A stretch of DNA of 64,000 bases, from assembly GCA_011800805.1 (NCBI GenBank), contig MPNW01000004.1, forward strand, positions 8,786-72,785, written 5' to 3'. The DNA is from Hirudo medicinalis (taxonomy: Eukaryota; Annelida; Clitellata; Hirudinida; Hirudinidae). Positions 11,201-22,310 of the stretch are shown here, piece by piece. Position 1 is the first letter of the stretch. Each line of letters opens with the position of its first letter. The notes under the pieces were generated by a model. That model did not search any database. It was not told the DNA's origin and saw only the letters and a program-made list of their open reading frames with translations. Position numbers and translations under genes: made by a program.

Positions 11201-12163
11201 TTTTGAATCAGGCCTGGTCCCAACAGCCCAATAAATTGGATACAATCATGTGTAGAACTGTTAGAGCCAAATATCCACTCAGTCCATCGCAGGAAGATCT
11301 TGCTTGGCCTCAATTTTTATGGTTACCAATATTCCACGCATCCAAGAAATGGAGCTGTCACTGGTGATCAGTATGTTCCTACTGATTTACTTACTGACAT
11401 GGAATGCAACAATGATGATACATTATTCTCAGCAAGGAAACTTAACATAATTTTTGGCTATTTTATTTAAAATAGTAAACATGTTTTTACACCCACGAAA
11501 GATATGAGTGAAGAAAGCACAACAATTCCATTTTTATAATAATTTCAAAATGTTATTAAATTTAATATCTTGTTAAAAGTTAATCATTGGTAAATATATT
11601 AGCTGAATGTTGCAAATACTGGTGAACTTCTGATAATAATTTCTTTTGATTCTCGTTAGACTGGTCTTGATGGTTGACTATTCTGTTTGTCAGGTATGTT
11701 CAGTTTCTAGCCAATCATAAACCAAAGCTTCAGTGGGATGAAAAGTCTGCTGAGCACTTTGTCAAATACAAGTTAGGATACTTGCTAGCCAAAATTGAAT
11801 TGTAATGTTGGTCATCTAAAACGGCATTAACTATAACATCATTGGAATAATTCTTGCTTTTTGTAGATGAGTTTCTTGGTTAAGTACCTTTAACAAATTC
11901 TGATAATTCTTATTAGACACTAAGAGCCCATTTTGTCAATGAACGAAAATTAATGCTGTTTCGTAAATTGTATGTATTTACAATATCTGCAAAATATTTT
12001 TACTATGTTAACAAATTGTAGGTCAAAGTCTGAGGAAATTCTAATGTATTATCCAACTCTAAAATCAATTGACATGCGCATTCAGTTGGCTAGGAAGTTG
12101 GGTGTTGGAGTTTCAATATGGGAGCTAGGACAAGGACTGGATTATTTTTATGATCTTATTTGA
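5282..12163 (+). CDS. CHID1: Chitinase domain-containing protein 1 (GH18-like)
   Basis: CHID1 is a secreted/lysosomal GH18-fold protein (SI-CLP) that binds glycans and lacks typical chitinase activity. Readable exons: 5282-5395 (ATG, signal peptide, then a Lys/Ser-rich stretch), 5701-5850, 6102-6234, 6479-6520, 6630-6736, 7120 to about 7185, 10476-10578, 11212-11370, 11694-11772 and 12022-12163 (TGA). Junction phases agree wherever I checked them. Family landmarks are [16 protein letters not shown] joined across a junction to [48 protein letters not shown] and the C-terminus [20 protein letters not shown]. The exon covering the strand that usually ends in 'VIPP', between FDGVVIEIW and the DFEKVAPL block, was not found in the 3.3-kb gap 7186-10475. 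It may be diverged, hidden in AT-rich DNA or lost. A SINE lies in the intron at 10.94-11.13 kb. Confidence 0.93.
7186..10475 (+). other. Large CHID1 intron or exon-missing gap
   Basis: AT-rich sequence with no exon that I can identify. A family comparison predicts about 25-30 codons here (the GH18 strand before the DFEKVAPL block). There are short TTTA and polyA tracts but no recognisable transposon. Confidence 0.6.
10940..11128 (+). mobile_element. tRNA-derived SINE, copy 1 (most complete)
   Basis: The head resembles a class II tRNA A box (TTGGCCGAATGGGTTAC). About 50 bp on is a B box (TGTTCGAAACCC). The body contains GCGCTATATAAATGG and the tail is a repeated ACATTT motif. This is the layout of an RNA polymerase III SINE with a LINE-like 3' end. 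Related copies are at 34.9, 40.9, 44.3, 46.5 and 61.6 kb. It lies in a CHID1 intron in the same orientation. Confidence 0.85.
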
Positions 12164-12844
12164 CAGAAGTTATTTTTGTTGTGTTCATTTGTTAAAAGAA
12201 AAAAAGCTGGTGGTGTATGTTTGTTTTCTGTTTCTTTCCCATATTCTAGTCTGGAAATATGAATTTTTATGATGGATACAAAGTAAAAGATTTAGATAAA
12301 TTTCCAGCATTATAAAAAAAAAAGCGAATGGAGATGTGCAAGTTGTTTATTCTTTTGGGGTTAGGGCTTTTATTTAGCAGGGGTTAGAAAATATATAAAG
12401 TCTAATAGTAGCAACAAGAGAAGATACTGTTCCCAAGATTGGGGAACCACATCTGATGAATGAATCTCATAAGTTTCGTTTTTTTTTTGGGTTCAATGAC
12501 TATTGGAAAGAAATACTGCATGAAACAATAGTTTATCAGGAACATTTGCCATTCGCCAGACAACATTGCACTGGCTCAAATCATACCTAAAAAACATAAC
12601 TCAAGTCATTGTCACAACATTGGGGTTAGGTTTATTTTTACGAGCGATATATTTTAAATTATCAATAATATATTTCATTCGATATTTTTTAAACACCGGA
12701 AAAATATAGAGAATAAGATGGTTCGTACAATCCTAGCAACATATAATTTAATTCTTTGATCATAACCTGTTTATTGACAAAATTTAAAGCTACAATAATC
12801 TTCATTATCGTTCAAAATAGAACATCGAAAGCAAAATACCATTC

Positions 12845-15187
12845 ATGGAAGATATTGAAGTTATTATTGATGAGAAAAACATCTCAAGTAGCTCTAAAAG
12901 ACCAACTTGCCCAAGTTGCAGGTAATTTTTTTCATCGTTTTTATTTAACTTCTCGGATTATGTTTATGTTTTAATTTCAGACGACCAATTAAAGTGTGTT
13001 GGTGTCAGTTTTTGCCATCAGAAAAATTACAAATAAGGACAACTATTTACATTCTTCAACATCCTTATGAGGTCAATAACATTCGCTGTTAAGAGTATGG
13101 CACTTTTATTTAGTTTAATTTATATGTCGCCATATGCCATCAGGGGATGCCTTAGATAAAATAAGGATTTGATGATACAGAAGAAATTACCATCTGATCA
13201 TATTTATTCTATTTTAAGAGATGGCTTCCAATCTCACTAACTTTTGAACTTTATTTTAGACTTTTAAACACTTGTGATTACTTTGAAATATATCTAATGG
13301 TGATCAGTTTTGCAATCAGGAATCCAGATGTCTTCAGACAGCCGCCATGTTGGTACAAGCTTTTGAAGGAAGTCATTGCAAATTGTACAGAGGAAAACAT
13401 TTTTCTAAAACAAAGTTAACTTCGACTTATTTTTAGTAAATAAATTAAGATAGCTTAGCAATTTGAATAACTATTTTCATCCTTATGCTAAGCTTTTATT
13501 ACAAAATTGAATATGCAAAGACATCCAGAGTTACATGAAGTGGCAAGGCAGCACAACAGCATCCTCCTCTTTCCATCTGCATTATCCGTGGACCTAAAAG
13601 AGTTTACTGTGAATCATAATGATTCTCCTGATGCCAATTTAGAGAGACCAGGATTCAATTTATTTGTCTTGGATGGAACATGGTCACATGCTAAAGGAAT
13701 ATTCTTTTGGAATGAATTCCTCCACGATATGAAACAAGTCAGTTCTTTGACACATCACATAAATATATTTGAATTGACAATGTAAAGTATGGTGGTCTTA
13801 CTTCATGAAGAATAATATATTAATCTGGATGATATTCTACTTCAAAACATGTTTATCATTGCAAATTTTTTAGATCATTAGATTTTATTGCCACAGATAA
13901 TATATAAGGAAATTGTCTTTATGGGGTGAATGTAAAGTTCAACTTACATCTAATTTAATCTTGCTGTAATTGTTATCACCTGTGATTTTAAACTGTATTG
14001 CAATTCGAAGGTGAAATTAAGCAACACAGGCCTCAGCCGATATACAATAAGGACTCAGCCAACCGATGCTGGCCTTTCAACAGTGGAAAGTGTGGCACTT
14101 GCCATTAATTTACTGGAGAAGAGACTGGACATTTACGAAGTAAATTTATTTGCAACATAATTGCTCAACAATTTTATTTAAACATGTTTTGTTAAAATAT
14201 GCTTGCCATTTAGAAGAGATTGTTTTTTCAACCATCTGCTTAGTGTTTTAAACATGTCCAAAAGGTGATGCTGAATCTATGTTTATGAGCAATTCTAAAT
14301 TGCTTGAAAGTCAGCAAAATGCAGCTTTCAGTGCTTCCACCTGGTGATAAAAGCATTAACATTCAGGTGAATAAACAAATTAACTCCTTGAGTGACATCA
14401 AAATCAACCCCATGAATCCATAGCCTACAATATCTGAGATGTCAGTTTTTCCAACTTCATTTCTCTTCACTTTCATGGGTTAATGCACCGTCAGTGGAGG
14501 TGCATTTAGTATCACCATCATGAGTGATTTGAACAGACACATTATTCTGGGGGCTGTATAGCCACTGGATCAGAAAACAGAGGACCATAACAAGCAAACC
14601 AAACAGAGCAACCATAAAAAGTTGTAGGTGCAATTTTACTGACGCCACCACTCTGTTTTTGTGCAACTGTATTGCATTAATTGAATGCAAGCACTATTAA
14701 CCAAGGATAAAGTGCCATCTGTGAAATCTTTGTGATGTAATCAAGAAGTCCTCTATTAATACAAACCTGAAGGGTTTTCATGTGTTCCTTAATGCTGCCA
14801 TTATTAATTTAATTTAAATTATTTTAATTTTTAATTTGGCATTTTGCTAAGTATCACTATTGTTATTACAAGCCCTTCCAATTATCTTCCAGGCATCATA
14901 ACAAATAATAAATGTCATATAATTCATTGTGTATTTCATTGAATTTAGATTAGAATTAAACTGTTGAAGTTAGCATTAAATATGTCTTATTTTTCTAGAT
15001 TTTAATGAAACCATTAGAAGCCCTGTGCAATTTCCAGCTACAAAATGGGGCAGTGATCCACCACAGCAAGGAGCAGCTAAGCAAAATGGGATTGCAATAT
15101 CCTCTGAAAAACAAGAAGCAGAAGGTTGTGTTGGTTGGCAGTGGTGAGATTAGAGATACTCCACAAGAAAATGCAGGAAATATATAA
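12845..15187 (+). CDS. DTWD2: tRNA-uridine aminocarboxypropyltransferase 2 (DTW domain)
   Basis: DTWD2 transfers the 3-amino-3-carboxypropyl group of SAM to uridine (acp3U) in the D-loop of tRNA. Six exons join in frame: 12845-12921, 12981-13071, 13320-13414, 13521-13737, 14011-14139 and 14999-15187 (TAA). The N-terminal Cys cluster is CPSC...CWCQF, followed by IYILQHPYE. The signature D-G-T-W is in VLDGTWSHAK (around residue 135), then YTIRTQPTDAGLSTVE and the C-terminal LCNFQLQNGAVIHHSKE. Length and order match the family, and the phases fit at every junction. An AATAAA follows at about 15212. The gene is tail to tail with BBIP1. The start ATG is the first one in frame before the Cys cluster. 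A longer N-terminus in an upstream exon cannot be excluded. Confidence 0.95.
14457..14690 (-). CDS. Antisense ORF with one membrane segment, inside a DTWD2 intron
   Basis: 77 codons from an ATG on the strand opposite DTWD2, wholly within its last intron. It has a basic N-terminus, one strong hydrophobic helix (FMVALFGLLVMVLCFLIQWLY, residues about 29-49) and a polar acidic tail. This is the layout of a single-pass membrane microprotein. In this AT-rich DNA an ORF of this length can also arise by chance. I recognise no family. Confidence 0.2.
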   Translation of the reverse strand: MHSINAIQLHKNRVVASVKLHLQLFMVALFGLLVMVLCFLIQWLYSPQNNVSVQITHDGDTKCTSTDGALTHESEEK

Positions 15188-15380
15188 CACCTTATTATGA
15201 AGCTTCTATTAAATAAAAGTGAAAATATGCATTAGGATCCAGAAGCACATTCACATAAGTTTCGCATTTGTTGACAAAGTTTTAGATATCATTCACAACA
15301 ATAGGGTACTTTTGGATGTTCCAAAAAGTCAAGAGATTTTAATCTACATAGTTCAGAAATATGCTTGGCATCAAAAACGT

Positions 15381-15644
15381 TCACAAGACAAGTCTGTTAA
15401 TAATTCTTTCTGAGGATGTGACAGGAGATGACTTGGAATCACCTGGAATTTCTTTATCTCTGCTTCCAAAAACCTGATGTAGTCTGCCTTGGTTTTCTGC
15501 AACTTGCTGCATCTTCTCAAGCCTCTCCAGTGTCACCGATTTGAGAGATAAAATTTTCGGTTTGCACAGTAGTGAGTTTAATACGTCCTCCTCGTACAGC
15601 ATGCCCTGCTTTGGCAGCACCTCGCGAAGCAGCGGCTTCTCCAT
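15381..15644 (-). CDS. BBIP1: BBSome-interacting protein 1 (BBIP10/BBS18)
   Basis: An 87-residue single-exon ORF. BBIP1 is a small subunit of the BBSome, which carries membrane proteins into and out of cilia. It is also linked to BBSome assembly and to microtubule acetylation. The conserved core is plain: FREVLPKQG-like (here LREVLPKQGMLYEEDVL), then LCKPKILSLKSVTLERLEKM and a Gln-rich helix. Total length matches the family (about 70-92). The C-terminal end after residue 65 (Ser-rich) is less conserved. The gene is convergent with DTWD2, about 190 bp from its stop codon. Presence of BBIP1 implies an organism with BBSome-dependent cilia. Confidence 0.92.
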   Translation of the reverse strand: MEKPLLREVLPKQGMLYEEDVLNSLLCKPKILSLKSVTLERLEKMQQVAENQGRLHQVFGSRDKEIPGDSKSSPVTSSERIINRLVL

Positions 15645-17576
15645 TTAGTCGATTATTTGCAATGGAATGTTTATTTCACCGAGATAAATTGTACAATCTG
15701 ACAGGAGGCAAGGCGCGATCGTCGCTAAGGTACATTCGCTTTATTATTTTGATGACGGGAGGGTTGGCTCGATTCCAGTGACGTACTTATTTTTAATTAG
15801 CTAGGGTTTTTTAATAAATTCATGACTATCCGGCAATTGACTGGAGTATTAACATCAAGTAATTAATTTTCATGCTTGAGCTCCAACTTTCCAGATTCTA
15901 AATCTGTCACGTTTTTTTAAATATTTGACTTTCAGTAACTGTTTAAATTATAATAATTTAAGGTAATTTACTTTCTACCATTACTTTTCTACTTTTAAGA
16001 TTTGAAATATTGAGGGGATTTGAAATTTCAAAGGCCCTAATAGAATTGCATTGAAAAGAGTGTTTTTCTAAATTGCGTCCGTCCTTTAGAATATTTAGTG
16101 ACAATCTTTCACGTCCGTAATAGGACGGTTACGGCAGTCGAGGTGGCGGAAATACCCAGCGGAACGCTACTTTACTATGACACGTAAAATTGTGTGTATC
16201 CGGTGCGATAAAGTGTTTAATTATGTCAAAACGTGCATGGTGTTCCTCAAAGCGTAGAAAACAGGTTTTTGGAAATCTTTGGTTATCCTAAGGCTCGAAC
16301 TTGGCGAACTACACATTTCTGAAATGAGGCATAAATTGATTACAGCATGAATGTGTGCTTGTACTAGCAAGAAATGTAGAATAAAAAATTAGTGACCAGG
16401 GCTTTAATATCAACATAAAATAGAGGAGTTTTCCTATTTCTTTTTCATTATGTGCCTAGCACGTTAACGCAGAAAGTCACAAAGAAATCTTTAGAAGCGG
16501 CTATCGATTTTGCTTTTCTAGGCATCTTCGAATGTATCGTCGTTGAAGTTGTGTTGGCGATGTTGTTTTGAGGCGATAAAGATTCAATGGGGAATAAGGA
16601 AGACTTTGCTATCGATCAGCTTGACACGATCACCAAATCGATGTGGAATCTTATCTAAATTCTTGTAATAAGTAAATGTTCGCTTTCGTCGGCAAAACAC
16701 TTGATTGACATTCGAATGTTAAAGACGAATTGAAATCATTCAAACATTTATGTTGGATTGTTATGCAAAGAGAAAATAAATCCTGACTCTTGGGTTCTTT
16801 CAAATTTTACTCAAAGTTATATTTTTAAATAATATAATGCTTAATTTTATAATTTTAATTCTTGAACGAATTGTTGAAAGAATAAATAACACGACCAAGG
16901 CATCCGATGAAATCGCTTTAACACTAATCGTAGAAAACAGAGTTTGTATTGAAAATGAAACAACGTCTGAGATAGAGTGTTGAAGGAGACATATCTTTTC
17001 TTTATTTGGAAGTTTCGAAAGTGGTTACGCTAAAGATAAACAGAAGGGCGACCTGGAAAATATACAATTTATGTGGCGCTGAAAGATGATATGTACAAGC
17101 CAATAGTGGTGGTGGAAGGATGAGGCGTTTGTTTGCTTTTGGAAACATTGATCCGTAAACAAAAAATCGTTGGAGTGGCTATTCGAAATGCCGGCTGTCA
17201 TTTCTCTACCCTCGAACCACGATCGACATTGTCACCGCTGAGGCTGCTTTAAAATTAAAATAGTCATAAAATTGTCCATTATATTCACCATATTTATTCT
17301 AAATATCTTTGACGGTTCCATTCGTTTAAAAATGTCTCCTATATTTCTTTCGAATGTTAATGGAAATCTCACGACGATCAACATTTCTCTCTATGGTTTA
17401 GCATTTGGAAGGCTAGAAAATTTTAAATTTTGATTTATTAATGGAATAACAAAACTAAATTAAGCAGAGAGCTAGCAAATTGATACAATTTAGTACCTTT
17501 AGAAAACAAATAAATAATGATATTTGACAAGAACAATTAATACATTTATTATTAGCCAAAGATAGAACTCTGCATT
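15645..17576. other. Intergenic region between BBIP1 and the Irx gene
   Basis: No exon recognised on either strand. Base composition is slightly less AT-rich around 16.1-16.6 kb. There are no obvious repeats. The region lies upstream of BBIP1 and downstream of Irx, so promoter and 3' UTR sequence are expected here. Confidence 0.5.
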
Positions 17577-18979
17577 CTACACGTTATCTGAAGAATTACT
17601 CGAACGCCGGAATTCAGCTTCATGCTCACTTTCGAGATCTGCTTTAGAATTTCCTGAAGATATTAGATCGTCGATGGACCATATTTTATTTTTCTTGCAT
17701 CCTTCGAGTGGTTCGATTCGACTTGAACAATTCAGTGATGACAACATCGTGACAATTTCTGATGACGACTTCAATGGCACGGATAAACTCGACTGGCAAC
17801 TACCAAAACACTGGATAAGCGATGTTGAAGACGACAAAGATTGCGAAGGAGGCTGAGTCAACAGTGGAGGAGAAGATAATGATTTCAGTAGCAAACTTTG
17901 AAATTCCTGATCTTTGTTGCTGTCAACACAATCAGAAATATGCTTGATTTTTTTCTTATGGTCGCTGTTCAATGCTTGTTGACAACAAATGTCGACTGAT
18001 GATGTCACGTAGTCGTCACAATGAATTTCTAAAATCAATATAAGAAGTTGATCACTAAATGATCGCAACGACGACCATATGGCACATAGTAATATGTAAA
18101 CAAAACTGCTTCAAAAATGGTATGTGTTAGATTTAGGCTTTGTCGGAATGTGCCATTGCACAGGGTCCTCCACCAATCAAAGAAGGGCGCAAAGTCTTCT
18201 GGGCCTCCATCACCGCAATGTACCGGGGACTCCACCTGAGTAAATCCGGCGCTGGTATTAACTTAATATAGTAGCAGCTTTCCGTAATGTATTTGTGTTT
18301 TACTGATCTTTTGAGCGCCTTATATAATCGAATCGGTCGTGAAGGCGTCACAATCTCCCAACTATTTATACCCAAGGACAATCTCTAGAGAGTTGCGAAA
18401 ACGACACATTACGAATGTTGTCTATGCCTCCGCATGTAAGAACGCAACTGAATGAACTAACCTTCACGCTAGTGTTTGGAACAACTTTCTTAGCCTAGTC
18501 ATAACATACTTGTTAGAGAATTACTGTCTAATCAATTAACACATTGAAAGAATATGGTACAATCCTTAATTTATTAAAGTTATAAAATAAAAACTCGAAT
18601 CACTAGTTAAAGTTATTTAATATTACCAATGCATTTTTATGATACAGTCGACAAAATTTTATCTTTCTTCATAAAGCTTTCTAAAGGCGCTACGTGAATG
18701 AATGAGTATTAAAGAGTGAAATCATAGGGCTGAAAAGTACGTAAGTAATCAAATGATTCACTTCCTATAGCATTATTAAATGCATTGCTAATTCAACAGG
18801 TTGTTTACAGCAATAATAATAATCAACATTACCAATGGGTTGCCACAAAAGTTTTGTGTACTTATACACTAATTAGCTTATGCGTAATATATATGTTAGT
18901 CACTAATTCTACATTAATTTAATCATTATTGTAATTGCATAAATCAAATAGCAATGGTCTATCTTTCCTAATCTCGCTG

Positions 18980-19010
<31 letters not shown>

Positions 19011-20392
19011 TAAGAGTTTAAGACATTTACAAAATGTGGTTATCCAAAGGCCTGTTTAATTAAAACTTTATGTTTATTCAAGTTCTTTACTTTTTTCCTA
19101 TAATTAAGTGTTCCGCACCTTCTTTCGCCCTCATTCTCCCGAGTCGGTATCTTACAAGCTCTTCTCGGCTGCTGTTTGTTGCGTTACCGACCGATGCACG
19201 TTGTCCAAATCAAAGTCATCCTACCTATGTAACGAAATTTAATCAAATAAATAAATAAGGCTGTTCATTGCCTAACGCAATCTCTTCCAGCCTGCGCCTC
19301 CAAAAAAAGATGTTGACAAGCTTCTAATTTATCTTATTACTGCAACAGTTGCTTTAGAGATCGGCATTGCTAGCCATTCATCACTCTCAATTTATGAATA
19401 ACTTAAGTCCTAAATCAAAATCATCATTAAGAAACTTTCCAACTTATCTTTTTCTCAATGCTCAATTTTTCATTCATCTTAGTTATTCGACTTCACAACT
19501 CCTCTTTTGTGAATACAAACAATAAAACAATCTGTCTGAAACATTCTGGCAGCGCATGTTTCACCCAAACCATCACTCCTTCAGAAACCTCGAGACGTCA
19601 ATCAAATTCACAAACAAATAATCATTAATTTTCATTTCACATACATAAATATCTTATCACACAATGATTGTTAATGTAATATTAATAAAAATAAATTATG
19701 TAATATAATCAGCTACTTGACAAATAAATTGCACTAACAATAACTTAATTAATAACTTCAATCGTGTTAAATTTAAATTGTTTCATTGTCTAATAAATTA
19801 TTTGTTCTATAAAGTAAAATACTCACTCGAAAACTGAATAGAAGCTGAACTTTCCTCCAAGTTAATTATCTCCGTACTAGAACAGTTAAACACATCGATA
19901 TCCACGCTATCATCCAAGTTATTTGATTGGCTATTTTCAAGGTCTTTGACACTTGAACTTAACCAGCTCGGGTACGCTTCTTGAGAACCCAAAAAGGTCT
20001 TACTATTGTTTTTGGTCTCTTTTTTTAGTCTTCTTCTTGCATTTGCAAACCAAGTTGATACTTGGGTCAAGGTCATCTTAGTGATGACCGAGAGCATCAC
20101 CTTTTCACTTTTTGTGGGGTAAGGATTCTTGCGATGGTCATTCAGCCAGGCCTTGAGAGTAGCGGAGGATTCTCTCGTTGAGACCTTGCGTTTGGCAACT
20201 TCGCTGAGATTGCTGTATGAATTACCAACAAGACAGTTCAAAGAGCAAGGCAGATTGCCATCTGTCATGGATGAGGTCATAACGTCGGGATAGCAAACCT
20301 TACGTTCTCCAAAGATAAAATCAGGATTGGTATAATAGATGAGAAAGGGATTGAGAGGAGAGGGGGAATAAAGTTTCACGTCAGGGAGTTTA
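17577..20392 (-). CDS. Irx: Iroquois-class TALE homeobox transcription factor
   Basis: Exon B (20392-19827) encodes a TALE homeodomain at about 20190-20010: [20 protein letters not shown] with the three-residue PYP loop, then [20 protein letters not shown]. This is diagnostic of Iroquois, not of Meis, Pbx or TGIF, and helix 3 has WFANAR (Ala at position 50). A GTGAGT donor at 19826 joins in frame to exon C (18028-17577, acceptor GATTTTAG). Exon C holds a Ser-rich tail and a KIWSIDDL motif like the KIWSLAE motif found C-terminal in IRX proteins, and ends DNV*. The intron between is about 1.8 kb. The acidic stretch after the homeodomain is typical for the family. If the gene starts at the ATG at 20403, that codon lies just outside exon B. 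A better model uses an upstream exon (20765-20874). Irx factors pattern tissues and bind ACANNTGT sites. Confidence 0.95.
18029..19826 (-). other. Intron of the Irx gene
   Basis: Bounded by GTGAGT (donor) and GATTTTAG (acceptor) on the minus strand. It contains an (AAT)n microsatellite at 18981-19011. Around 18140-18260 there is a patch of higher GC content with short open frames on the minus strand that I could not assign. No nested gene recognised. Confidence 0.7.
18981..19011 (+). repeat. (AAT)n microsatellite
   Basis: About ten perfect AAT units inside the Irx intron. Confidence 0.95.
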
Positions 20393-20520
20393 CTGCCATT
20401 CAAAAATAAAATAATTTTAGTTTCATAATATAATAACAGTATTTAATTATATAATAAAAATATTAAAATAATAGTTACTTAGCTTTGTTTTAATGCATAC
20501 ACGACGGTCATAATGCTGTC

Positions 20521-20575
20521 TATCCATCCATCCGTTCGTCCGTCCATTCATCCATCCATCCATCCATTCATCTAC
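20521..20575 (+). repeat. (ATCC)n microsatellite with variant GTCC units
   Basis: A run of CATC/TCCA tetramers interrupted by TCGTCC variants, about 55 bp. It lies between Irx exon B and the upstream Irx exon candidate. Confidence 0.9.
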
Positions 20576-20764
20576 CTATCATCATTACATAATATTGTTA
20601 GAATTATGATCATATGATAGTCACTAAAAATTACAATTTAAAAATTAATCATTTATAATGATAAAGCAGTGATTCTTAAGTAAATAAAATATTTAATTTT
20701 AGAAGCAAACTTGATGATAAAGCTTTAACTATCATTAAACTTTACAGTCATATTTATTATTCAC

Positions 20765-20874
20765 CTGTAGAAAGTATGGTTCAAGCCCGAAGGTTGTGAC
20801 CATATTGGACTGATGAGATCAGATGTCTTTACGGATGACTTTAAAGAGACAATTTGGTTTGCGAAGTCGCTCTG
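20765..20874 (-). CDS. Irx: Candidate upstream exon of the Irx gene
   Basis: On the minus strand, 36-37 open codons (SDFANQIVSLKSSVKTSDLI, then ISPIWSQPSGLN) end at CTACAG|GTGAAT. The two leftover bases AG join the T at the start of exon B (acceptor GGCAG at 20393) to give a Ser codon. The result runs straight into [17 protein letters not shown] in the correct frame. The 5' limit is uncertain, with a possible acceptor TTTACAG at about 20875. It has no in-frame ATG, so a further 5' exon is implied. The splice and frame agreement is good, but the sequence itself is not a known conserved domain. Confidence 0.55.
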
Positions 20875-21328
20875 TAAATTTTCACATGTAGAGATGATAA
20901 ATTTCAATATCGATGATAATTACCATGGTTAATAATTAATTATGATTTAAAAAGAATAATAGAAATAATAACCATGTTTTAAATTATGCACGATACCATA
21001 AAACGACCTTATTGATAGTTGAGTGTTCGTGGGAAGACAATTGTGAATTATTTTTAAACTAGGAAATGAATATTATGTTTAAAATGCTATTTGAGAAAGG
21101 TAAAAACTTGACATTCGAGAAAAAAATAATTTTATGAAAGAAATCAATATTTCGTATGGAAATTTATCTGATTATTAATAAAACAATATTAGCGACACAA
21201 GTAATGAAAATGTTATGAATAAGAAAATAGTGAAAATCATTTTAACTGTGACATAAACGTTGTCAACCACTTCATGGTATAAATAAATATGTAATAACAA
21301 TGCATGTTATTAATATTGAATATATTAG

Positions 21329-21390
21329 TGGTCTTGAAGTTCTGTTAAACACTCTATTCAAACTGTGCATCGTTATCGTTATCGTTGAAG
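21329..21390 (+). repeat. LINE-type 3' tail with TCGTTA hexamers, copy 1
   Basis: AGTGGTCTTGAAGTTCTGTT... passes into a short (TCGTTA)n run. The same sequence, slightly diverged, is found at 22238-22303 directly after a LINE reverse-transcriptase C-terminal relic. This copy lacks the coding part, so it looks like a severely 5'-truncated insertion. Confidence 0.7.
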
Positions 21391-21959
21391 CCCGAATAAT
21401 TTAGCCCATAACAGTTGAACGGACAGGCAGACGTGCATTTATGTTAACGAGTGTCCATTTCATAAGGAAATTAATCAGGATTGCCGCTGCCCGACTTGTC
21501 TAACATTTGCTGAGTAATTGCTACTAATGAGGAGTTAACAGAGTTACCGTCCGGTGAACGCTTACGTAAAAGAGAAGCAATGGAATTATCTAATGCGCAA
21601 AAAACGCTTCAGATAAAAATAAAGTATAATATAAGAAATGTCGTTAAAGACTAAAAATAATGTTACATAAAATTTGTAAGTAATATTTCCGTTCTCCATT
21701 AATTTACCAAAAATTTCATTTTCCAAAATATCTGTAAATTTTACTGTAAATTTATCAGTTCAGCAGATTAAAGCCAAATTTAGAATTAATATGCAAATTA
21801 CACACCTGTGCCAAATTGCTTTTCGATTGGACAAATTACGATTGCAAAATTATCCAAACGCAGTGTATTTAGGCCGTGTAAAAGAAAACATTACCACGTT
21901 ACTCCCCTTCATGATTTTCATGATTGACTAAGCATTCGCCAAAGAATTGACTACATAAT

Positions 21960-22310
21960 TTCTTCACTAGTTTTCAAGTCACTCCTAGGTCAAGCACTGT
22001 CATATCTGCCTTTCACGCGCAACATACATTCCTGGTAGGCACGGTCTCAGATCAGCACCCAAGGGCTCCTTCGTCAAACCATCTGCCCGACGTGCGATAC
22101 TGGATGGCAGGTCTTTAGACGTTGTTGGCCCGAAAATAGACTGGAATAGACTCTCCCCTTCGATTACCAACACTAATCCATCCGGGTTTCACATAGCCCT
22201 CAAAACTTTCCTCTTCAGAGAAAGCTACCCTCTACATTAAGTGGTCTTAAAGTTCTGTTTGATCATAAGCCACTCTAATCAAACTCTGAATCGTTATCGT
22301 TAAAGTCACT
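21960..22310 (+). mobile_element. Non-LTR retrotransposon (LINE) 3' end relic
   Basis: Broken frames on the plus strand read like the C-terminal end of LINE reverse transcriptase ORFs: a WNRLSPSITN block ('WNSLP' type) followed by a FHIALKTFLFRESY block. Stop codons and frameshifts interrupt it. It is followed by a 3' tail ending in (TCGTTA)n. This pattern (hexamer tail, truncated 5' end) fits the CR1/L2 group. Confidence 0.65.

Noticed and set aside
18035..18381. Two minus-strand ORFs of 66 and 82 codons
   Set aside because: They fall in the Irx intron. The phase-consistent splice from 19827 to 18028 skips them, and they show no known motif.
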